Shown: in pieces, positions 6,933 through 14,035 of the stretch | How the letters are laid out: every line of letters starts with the position of its first letter | How positions within the stretch are numbered: the first letter of the stretch is position 1 | Assembly (NCBI RefSeq): GCF_049257235.1 | Contig: NZ_JBMMUF010000003.1 | Coordinates: 1 to 64,000 of the forward strand | Length of the DNA stretch: 64,000 nt | Origin: Pseudoalteromonas sp049257235 | GTDB lineage: Bacteria; Pseudomonadota; Gammaproteobacteria; Enterobacterales; Alteromonadaceae | Direction: 5' to 3' | Program-made: the position numbers and the translations under genes | Notes under the pieces: model-generated | The model's database searches: none | What the model was told of the DNA's origin: nothing | The model's input: only the letters and a program-made list of their open reading frames with translations

Positions 6933-8471
6933 TTGAATAAGAAAGATAAAGTTCTGGTAATAGACCTATTTGCAGGCCCAGGTGGCTTGGGTGAAGGTAT
7001 TTCTGCTACGACAGATAAAAATGGTAAAAAACCTTTCGATATTCGTATATCTGTAGAAAAAGAACCATCGGCTCATAAAACTTTAACAACCAGATCATTC
7101 TTTCGAAAAATCAGAACGATGCCCAAGGGCATAGAAAACTATAATCTATATTTACAAGGAAAATTATCCCGCGAAGAGCTATTTGCAAAATTTCCGGAGC
7201 AATCTGCACTTGCTCTAAATGAGACATTAGAAGGCCCCAAAGCTCTTGGTGAAGATAATAAACTAATTCATAGCCGTATCGAAAAGCTGATTAGTAATCA
7301 TAATGGACCTAAAGTAGTCATTGGTGGGCCTCCATGCCAAGCTTACTCACTTGCAGGAAGATCTCGCAACGCAGGAATAGAAGATTATAAAGCTGAAAAA
7401 GACCATCGTAATTTCTTATATTTAGAATATTTAAAAGTACTCTCAATTGCTCAACCTGATGTTTTCGTAATGGAAAATGTTAGAGGTATCCTTTCCGCAA
7501 AAGTTAATGGCAAAGTAATGTTTCCTCAAATTCTAAAAGACTTGAGAAAACCAGGGAGAGTCACAAAGATTAAAGGTGTAGCGGGATATAAGATCTTTTC
7601 TTTGGTTGCTCCAGCAGAAAACCCTAATAATCCTCAATATAAAAACTCTTCTGACTTTTTGATCAGAGCCGAGAATTACGGTATTCCCCAAGCTAGACAT
7701 AGAGTAATTTTATTGGGAGTGAGAGAGGATTTAGGTCGTGTACCGCAAACAATTGAGCAATTACAGCAACAAGTAACAGTTGAAGAAGTCCTTATGGATC
7801 TGCCACCTCTTAGAAGTGGATTTTCCAAACAAAAAGATATTCAATCTGATTGGGAAAAACAAATTTTAAATAACTCAAAAATAATCACGAAGTTACTTAC
7901 GAAAAGGTTTGGAGAGAAACCTGTTTCTACTCTACCTCTTACCCCAATTAAAGGCCTAACTCGCTTTTCCTCAAAGAAAACAAATGTTAAGCCTAAAATA
8001 CCAAGCCATATTAAAGAGTGGTACTTAGATTGTGCACCCAACAACGTGCTTAATCATGAAACAAGAGGCCACATGACCTCTGATTTACTGCGTTATGGAT
8101 ATAGTGCTGCTTTTACCAAACTAAATGACGGTGTTTCGCCCAAGTCTAGAGACTTCCCTGTCGAACTCGCGCCTGAACACGATAATTGGAATTCAGGCTC
8201 TCATGCTGATAGGTTTAGAACGCAGGCCGCAAATAAACCTGCCACTACAGTTACAAGCCACATATCGAAAGATGGTCATTATTTTATTCACTATGACCCT
8301 CAGCAATGTAGAAGCCTTACTGTAAGAGAGGCAGCCCGCCTTCAAACTTTTCCCGATAATTATTTGTTTGAGGGAAATAGGACACAGCAATACGTTCAGG
8401 TTGGCAATGCTGTGCCTCCGTATCTAGCTCACAAAATCGGTAAGATAGTTCTCGAACTACTTTACAATTGA
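6933..8471 (+). CDS. dcm: C5-cytosine DNA methyltransferase (Dcm family)
   Basis: A 512-residue enzyme that transfers a methyl group from S-adenosylmethionine to C5 of cytosine in a specific site. All core motifs are visible: I (VIDLFAGPGGLGEG, residues 9-22), IV with the catalytic Cys135 (GGPPCQAYSLAGRSR), VI (VMENVRGIL, Glu181), VIII (QARHRVILLGV), IX (RSLTVREAARLQTFPDNY) and X (QVGNAVPP). An insert of about 100 residues separates motifs I and IV; the target recognition region lies at about 290-420. The start appears to be TTG at 6933. No restriction nuclease is adjacent. It converges on the receiver/kinase pair at 8495-11818 with only 23 bp between them. Confidence 0.95.
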   Translation: MNKKDKVLVIDLFAGPGGLGEGISATTDKNGKKPFDIRISVEKEPSAHKTLTTRSFFRKIRTMPKGIENYNLYLQGKLSREELFAKFPEQSALALNETLEGPKALGEDNKLIHSRIEKLISNHNGPKVVIGGPPCQAYSLAGRSRNAGIEDYKAEKDHRNFLYLEYLKVLSIAQPDVFVMENVRGILSAKVNGKVMFPQILKDLRKPGRVTKIKGVAGYKIFSLVAPAENPNNPQYKNSSDFLIRAENYGIPQARHRVILLGVREDLGRVPQTIEQLQQQVTVEEVLMDLPPLRSGFSKQKDIQSDWEKQILNNSKIITKLLTKRFGEKPVSTLPLTPIKGLTRFSSKKTNVKPKIPSHIKEWYLDCAPNNVLNHETRGHMTSDLLRYGYSAAFTKLNDGVSPKSRDFPVELAPEHDNWNSGSHADRFRTQAANKPATTVTSHISKDGHYFIHYDPQQCRSLTVREAARLQTFPDNYLFEGNRTQQYVQVGNAVPPYLAHKIGKIVLELLYN

Positions 8472-8494
8472 ATATGTTGACTTTTGTCCAAGAG

Positions 8495-9607
8495 TTAACT
8501 TGTTGCTTGTGGGGGGGCAAGCTTGCTGACTAAACTTCCTGCTATTTCACTTTTCTTCAAATCTGGCTGCCCTTGTCTTCCAATATAAGCTGAGAACCTT
8601 GACTGAATGTCACGCATAAACTCCCCAGAAACGGTAGCGATACGATTGTAGGTAACAAACTCTTCTATTGTACAAGTTTCAACATTTTGAAAGTCAGATA
8701 TTGAAGCATGTAACTCTCCATGATTAGGTAAAAAATGAAATTTAGGATCTTGGCCCTTAATCACTTTCTCTAACGCAGCCCTTAATTTACTTGTTCCAGT
8801 GCCTTCTTGGATTAACTTCTTGTCAAGCCATTGCTCCCTTGAAACAGGTAATAGTGGACACATTACGATTCTATTTGCGTTTATAACTGGAAGCCCTTCA
8901 ACTATATCTCTGGGAGCAACATCGCAAGCTGGTGACATGACTAAATACTTACCATTATCGTTTTCAACAACATCTCCCGTAGCGATGTACTTCTTGATAG
9001 GTGGCTTAATATAGAACTCCCTTTCGTCATACGTAGTTAATGTACGATCTATATACTCGTTCAAATGATTTAACGTATAACGCAATAACACTTTTTCAGA
9101 GCCACTTGCCCAATTTTCAATATCATTCGACAGATGCTCCCAAAACACCTCCGTTAAACGCAACTCTAACTCTCCCTTTCTACCCAGTATTTTGGTTATG
9201 CCCGTTTCATATAGAGAAATAAACTGCCTAAATACTTCTTCATTTGCAATATCCTCCCTACTGTGGAACTTCAAGAAGGGACTCTCTTTTTCTACAAATT
9301 CCTGTCCTAAGTGAGACAAGTTTCCGGATATTACTTTAACCGGGAATCGGTTTTTATTATAAATAGCATCTATGACTTGGTTACCGCCTGCTTCTTGCGG
9401 CGTGCTAGTGTCCAAGTTCAAGTCAACAATCGCACCATCAAAATCACCATCTTGCAAAAGCGCTATCGCACCATCAGCATTAGTTTCATGTACCAGCTCT
9501 ATATTGTAATTTGAGAATTGCTCTGAGATTTCATCTGCCGCATCTTGATACGCTTCAACTTGACTATCTTGATCCTCGACCAAAAGAATTTTAATACTAC
9601 ATGTCAT
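8495..9607 (-). CDS. Receiver-domain protein with an uncharacterised C-terminal effector domain
   Basis: A 370-residue protein. Residues 1-125 are a complete receiver domain: acidic pair Glu11-Asp12 (ILLVEDQD), phospho-acceptor Asp62 (AIVDLNLD), Ser94 (KVISGN) and Lys113 (FLKFHS). The C-terminal about 240 residues are not a known DNA-binding output; they contain YLVMSPACDVAPRDIVEG (221-238), a Cys-Asp motif also found in uncharacterised proteins, and a conserved-looking FLPNHGE. The ATG directly abuts the TAA of the kinase gene, so the two are translationally coupled. A run of seven C (coding strand) at 8511-8517 lies in the last codons. The role is unknown; in context it may be the effector of a defence system. 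Confidence 0.8.
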   Translation of the reverse strand: MTCSIKILLVEDQDSQVEAYQDAADEISEQFSNYNIELVHETNADGAIALLQDGDFDGAIVDLNLDTSTPQEAGGNQVIDAIYNKNRFPVKVISGNLSHLGQEFVEKESPFLKFHSREDIANEEVFRQFISLYETGITKILGRKGELELRLTEVFWEHLSNDIENWASGSEKVLLRYTLNHLNEYIDRTLTTYDEREFYIKPPIKKYIATGDVVENDNGKYLVMSPACDVAPRDIVEGLPVINANRIVMCPLLPVSREQWLDKKLIQEGTGTSKLRAALEKVIKGQDPKFHFLPNHGELHASISDFQNVETCTIEEFVTYNRIATVSGEFMRDIQSRFSAYIGRQGQPDLKKSEIAGSLVSKLAPPQATS

Positions 9608-11818
9608 TTAACTAGTTCCTTTAATTACAATGTCAAACACAGCCCCTTGCGTACTGTGTTTAGCTTCAATCTTTCCACCAATTCGACTCATCGCCTCCCC
9701 TGCTAATGACAACCCGAGACCTGTACCGTCAGGTTTCATGCTATAACCAGGTTCGAACATTAAATCTAGATTACCACCTTGAAATCCTGGACCAGAATCT
9801 TTGTACTCTAGTTCGACAGAACTACCTTCCGCATAGATGTCAATGGTGATAGTTTTTTCTGCATCAGCTTTTTGAGAGATCCAAAAGATACTGTTTTCAA
9901 TTAGGTTCGAGAACACGGTTATCAAGTCCACTTCGTTGCACTCAATAAATACCCCCCCACCATGATTTCTTAATTCAAACTGAATTTTAGCGCTAGTGAA
10001 GTCTGACTCAAATATGGCCCCAATATTATGAAGTTCATTGACTAGGTTTAATTTCTTATTCGGGCTACGCTTTGTTCTTGCCAATGGCTCAATTTTTTTA
10101 AAAAGATACGACAGCCCTTTAGAGTGAGTTACTACTTTTCGACTCCTGTCATTTATTTTTTCAATTAATTCAGAGTCTGGACTTTTGATAACCCTTGATA
10201 TCCACTTGGCAACTCTAGGTGCAGTCTCGTTGATGTATTTAATATGCTTTCTTCCTTCGTGCAAAAGGACATGAGTAATCTTACCCAGAGTGGCTTGGCC
10301 TTGATAAACTGCTATTGTGTCTCTGATTTTTCTTTCTAAGTTAGCTTTTTTGTTCTCTTCATTTGTCAGGATCTTTGATATCGAAGACTTCACTTCTGGC
10401 AGTAATTCTGGTGATACTTTTAAACGGTCCAATTCAGAAGATATGTGGTCTTTCGTCTTATCAAAATTAAAAAGAGAAGTTAAATCATCTTCAATGGAGC
10501 TACTTCTACCACCTTTTTGCGCTTTATCCCTATATCTAAACCTGCGCACTTCTAACTGTTTAATTATTGTGGACAATATTGTGGTTAAACCAAAATATGC
10601 TCCGTTTTCAATCAATCCATCTCTAGCACTTTTTTCTTCTAACCCTGAGTGTTCCTCGTGTCGAACATATACAAAGCCAATAACCTGATTGTGACCTATC
10701 TTTCTGGAAGGGTCTTGAACCCTCTTTTTATCGAGGTCAAGCCAGTCAAATTCCTGATCTCCATAAGGTCGAATTTTAAATTGTTCCCTATAAATCCCCA
10801 CCCCATAATATTCGTCTAAAATCCGTCTAGCTTCATTTTTACCAACATAGCTACCTGTATCTGGATCTTTTAAGCCTCGCTCAATCATGTTCGTTATAGA
10901 GTCAGGATCTCTGTCATATGCCCTAATGTCTACATAGAGCTCCCCTGGGTAAACTTGCCCTTCTATCCTATTCAGAGGTATTTGGACATTTATTTGTTCT
11001 GGTTGTAATGAAGGAACGTTTTGATTCTGATACGACAGAGAAACATGGCCATTCGACGATACCTTTCCAGAAATTCGATAATCAAATAAATCTAGTACAG
11101 GAAAAGGTTCTATTTTTATTAACTTGTTTGAATATTCGCTGAGAGGGAAATCATAAAATTGAAGTTTAATATCAAATTGATCATACTCAATTTTAAACCC
11201 TTGTTTTAGGGCAGATTCAAATACCTCCTGGGGAGCAGTCAAACTTCTTAATTCAAGCAATAGCTTTTTAAATTGCTTTGGTGTCCAAATTTCTAGCAGT
11301 TTTTCCTCTGTTAGATTAAACGTTTCTATTTTGATTGACGTTCCTGCACTACGAGTTGTTTTCTCATGTGTCACGTCCAACACAAGCTCATCAAGGAATG
11401 TGAATGACTCTACTTTTTCCATGTCTAGATTGAGTTTTGTTAAATAGCCACCTTGAACGGTTTCTAAGGTTATTTTTGAACCTAGAATTGACGCAGCAAA
11501 CCTACCAATACCTTTTCTACCCTGCAGAACACGATTTCTCGCACTTCGTTTGCGGATCAGTTTGTCGCTAGTAGCAGGAACAAGCCACTTGTTGACAACT
11601 GTATCTAAAGACATTCCATCACCTTTATCGACAACGTCAACTACTAAAGTTTGAGCAACTTTATCGTAAGAAAAACTTACAACCACATCCTCTGAATCAG
11701 CATCGTATGAGTTCTTAACCAACTCGACAATTGCGGCATATACATCCTTAACAAGATCTTGACCTACTGTTCTTAGCAATCGAGCTGCTGGTCTAATTTT
11801 ATGTGCGGTAACATCCAT
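9608..11818 (-). CDS. Histidine kinase with two GHKL ATPase domains
   Basis: A 736-residue protein with two separate ATP-binding folds. The N-terminal one (residues about 10-135) is of the HATPase_c_3/MORC-Hsp90 type: AAIVELVKNSYDAD, VDKGDGMS and QGRKGIGRFAASILG. The C-terminal one (about 625-735) is a normal kinase domain: FSNLIENSIFWIS, KDSGPGF and GTGLGLSLAGEA. A dimerisation helix with a likely phospho-acceptor His520 (LLHEGRKHIKYI) precedes the second. There is no membrane span, so it senses something in the cytoplasm. It is the first gene of a two-gene operon with the receiver protein. Such double-ATPase kinases are not ordinary two-component sensors, and the MORC-like part suggests nucleic-acid or phage sensing (inference). 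Confidence 0.8.
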   Translation of the reverse strand: MDVTAHKIRPAARLLRTVGQDLVKDVYAAIVELVKNSYDADSEDVVVSFSYDKVAQTLVVDVVDKGDGMSLDTVVNKWLVPATSDKLIRKRSARNRVLQGRKGIGRFAASILGSKITLETVQGGYLTKLNLDMEKVESFTFLDELVLDVTHEKTTRSAGTSIKIETFNLTEEKLLEIWTPKQFKKLLLELRSLTAPQEVFESALKQGFKIEYDQFDIKLQFYDFPLSEYSNKLIKIEPFPVLDLFDYRISGKVSSNGHVSLSYQNQNVPSLQPEQINVQIPLNRIEGQVYPGELYVDIRAYDRDPDSITNMIERGLKDPDTGSYVGKNEARRILDEYYGVGIYREQFKIRPYGDQEFDWLDLDKKRVQDPSRKIGHNQVIGFVYVRHEEHSGLEEKSARDGLIENGAYFGLTTILSTIIKQLEVRRFRYRDKAQKGGRSSSIEDDLTSLFNFDKTKDHISSELDRLKVSPELLPEVKSSISKILTNEENKKANLERKIRDTIAVYQGQATLGKITHVLLHEGRKHIKYINETAPRVAKWISRVIKSPDSELIEKINDRSRKVVTHSKGLSYLFKKIEPLARTKRSPNKKLNLVNELHNIGAIFESDFTSAKIQFELRNHGGGVFIECNEVDLITVFSNLIENSIFWISQKADAEKTITIDIYAEGSSVELEYKDSGPGFQGGNLDLMFEPGYSMKPDGTGLGLSLAGEAMSRIGGKIEAKHSTQGAVFDIVIKGTS

Positions 11819-12358
11819 ATTTTTAGCCCTAATTATCTTAACATATTGTCTAATATATAGTTTCAGCTATTCATTTGGAATAGTTGTACCTAAGCTTAAA
11901 ACTATGATGCCTGTAAAAACTGAAATGAATTTCAAATATGCGCTCATTGAAATATATTCACGGGTTTACAACAAATAACGATAAGTGGTGGCGCGAGTGG
12001 TAGTTCGGTGTTAGTCTGGCCAAGACGACATTGCTGAAAGGCCTGCTCTTATTGGGCTACAGAGGCGCTTTGGATATTGTTCTTCGTTGAGATCCAGAAT
12101 ATTGAATAACAATCACGTCTTCGAATGACTTTAAGGCGGGTATAAATGCTAAATTTCAGCCCGCCTTTCATATAGAATTTCCCACAAGTAGCCATCTCTC
12201 ATCAAAGCCTACTCAAACTCATTTTTGAGTATCGATCCGAACACCACTAAATTGAACCTATTTTTAATAAATAGATTTGCACGCTTAGTGTTCGCACTAG
12301 CGAGTACCTAGGCCTTATGCCAAGATTAAATCACTTAATCGCTAATCTGGTATTTCAT
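11819..12358. other. Island edge region with one hairpin, no gene seen
   Basis: About 540 bp between the kinase operon and the lipoprotein gene. AAGGCGGG (12133-12140) pairs with CCCGCCTT (12160-12167) around a 19-nt loop and is followed by TCATAT; it looks like a terminator, yet no plus-strand gene precedes it, so it may belong to a deleted gene or an unrecognised small RNA. The minus-strand promoter of the kinase operon should lie near 11830-11900. An upstream ATG at 12317 is an alternative start for the next gene. Confidence 0.4.
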
Positions 12359-12880
12359 ATGAACAAGTTGCTAATCGCTGCACTATTGAGCCTCACTTTT
12401 CTTTTCGGTTGCGACAAGGAACAAGGAGATGCCTCCAAAGATGAAAAAGCGGCTGTGGTTCAAGAGCCATCTCAGATAGCACCTGATTCCGCAGTTGATG
12501 AGGGGCGAAATATCATTAAAAAAGTGGAAGACGTGGCAGTACAAACCAAAAAGTATCAGTTTAACAAAACGTTTTTCACGTCGTCTTCTGAAGTCATAAC
12601 GCATAATTCGCGTGTACACGACCTAGCTATAAATCAAGAGGCTGTTGTCAATGGCACTATTACGATCATACTGGCGGGCAATACAGATACATCTATGCTC
12701 GCGAACCATCCTTTAATTGTCTCGGCTGTGGTCAAAAAACTCAACCCAAACGTTTGGCAACTTGCATACGAGAACGGCACGGATTTATATAAAACAATGA
12801 ACCAATTAAGCACTATTGCCGCGGTAGAGGACATAGAAATAGACGTTACATATCTCAGTAATAGTGCAGCTGAATTTTAG
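12359..12880 (+). CDS. Predicted lipoprotein, 173 residues
   Basis: The start at 12359 gives a clean lipoprotein signal, MNKLLIAALLSLTFLFGCDK, with a lipobox ending in Cys18; an in-frame ATG at 12317 would add 14 residues. Asp at position +2 would favour retention in the inner membrane by the E. coli rule. The mature part starts with a charged linker, followed by a domain of about 130 residues (VNGTITIILAGNTDTSMLAN) that I do not recognise. It is monocistronic, with no obvious functional neighbour. Confidence 0.65.
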   Translation: MNKLLIAALLSLTFLFGCDKEQGDASKDEKAAVVQEPSQIAPDSAVDEGRNIIKKVEDVAVQTKKYQFNKTFFTSSSEVITHNSRVHDLAINQEAVVNGTITIILAGNTDTSMLANHPLIVSAVVKKLNPNVWQLAYENGTDLYKTMNQLSTIAAVEDIEIDVTYLSNSAAEF

Positions 12881-13429
12881 CCTTTAAAAGTCATCACCCT
12901 TCATTTATATGTTGGCACTTCAGCTAGAAGTAACAAAAAAAGATGCATACAGCCTCATTAGAGAGAGCCTTTATGCCTGTATCATCTCCAACCAGAAAAA
13001 ATTAACAAAAACAAAACAACCGAATATTTTTTGAGCTCGAAAACTGATTTTGAGCATACCTAAAGCGCCAGTTTACCCATATGCACCGAAGGATAATTTT
13101 TTCTACAAAGCCTATCAAAACCACCTTAAACGCATAAAATAACCCCGCACATCCTGTACCCAACTAATGCAAAAAAATAAAAAACCAACGAAAAATTGAA
13201 TAAAAACTCTAATAAAAACCAACAAAAACACCCATAAACAACTGAAAAGGATAGATTTACCCATTTCAAACCCGCCACATCAAGTACCTAAATATCAACC
13301 ACATACCCCAGCGCTACAAAAGTGTACACACAATAGATTGAATATTAACCGTAAATGTTAAGACTAGAAAATGTTGAAATTGTTAATCAATAGTAAAAAA
13401 CATAACTAAACATCTACGGAGAATTTCCA
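12881..13429. other. Long A/C-rich leader region before the secreted-protein operon
   Basis: About 550 bp without a gene. From about 13000 to 13320 the plus strand is strikingly rich in A and C and poor in G and T. The promoter and leader of the 13430-16650 operon must lie here. CTACGGAGAA ends 6 bp before the start at 13430 and acts as the ribosome binding site. Confidence 0.5.
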
Positions 13430-14035
13430 ATGAGTGCAAAATCAATGCTCAAAAAAGCGTCGATTGCCCTGACAGTTGCAGCAGGTTTGTCCCTAGCAAC
13501 TTCAGCCAACGCAATGAAGCTTAAAAAGCAAAATCTAGAGCAGCTAACGGCCGCCTCTCAGAACATCATTGCTGGTGAAGTAATTAAAGTAACAGATGGT
13601 TTTGACAACAAGCGTCCTTACACTGAAATCACTATCAAAGTAGATAGCGACGCGAAAGGTAAATTACAGGAAGATTCAACATACACTTTCCGCCAATTTG
13701 GCCTACTTAAGCCTCGTTCAATGGGAAATGGCAAAGTGTACTTAGGTGTTACTCCTGAAGGATTTGCTAAATGGAACGAAGGCGAAAGTGTCGTTGCATT
13801 TATGTACAAACCTGCATCTATCACAGGTTTCCAAACTACCGCAGGTATGGCCCAAGGCAAGTTCGTTATTAGCAACGGTAAAGTTGTTAATCAGTTTGCA
13901 AACAACGGTCTTTTCGAGGATATGGATACTTCAAATCTTACAGACGAAGAGCGTAATTTACTGACAACCTCAGGCGCTGTAGATGTTGACGTGTTTTTGA
14001 ACTTGGTAGGTAAACTTGCAGGAGTACAACAATAA
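13430..14035 (+). CDS. Secreted hypothetical protein paired with a metalloprotease
   Basis: A 201-residue protein with a Sec signal peptide (KKASIALTVAAGLSLATSANA, cleavage after Ala28, written in part). The mature part begins MKLKKQNLEQLTAASQNI and continues IAGEVIKVTDGFD, predicted to be a small beta-rich domain. The stop codon overlaps the start of the metalloprotease (TAATG), so the two are co-translated. It could be a propeptide-like chaperone or inhibitor of the protease, but I see no known inhibitor motif. The ribosome binding site ACGGAG is good. Confidence 0.7.
   Translation: MSAKSMLKKASIALTVAAGLSLATSANAMKLKKQNLEQLTAASQNIIAGEVIKVTDGFDNKRPYTEITIKVDSDAKGKLQEDSTYTFRQFGLLKPRSMGNGKVYLGVTPEGFAKWNEGESVVAFMYKPASITGFQTTAGMAQGKFVISNGKVVNQFANNGLFEDMDTSNLTDEERNLLTTSGAVDVDVFLNLVGKLAGVQQ

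Noticed and set aside
6933..8471. Methyltransferase as part of an ordinary type II restriction-modification pair
   Set aside because: No nuclease-like ORF (PD-ExK, HNH or Vsr) was seen on either side; the neighbours are a kinase/receiver pair and a helical hypothetical protein.
10317..10688. 123-codon plus-strand frame inside the kinase gene
   Set aside because: It is antisense to a strongly supported kinase coding region with clear motifs.
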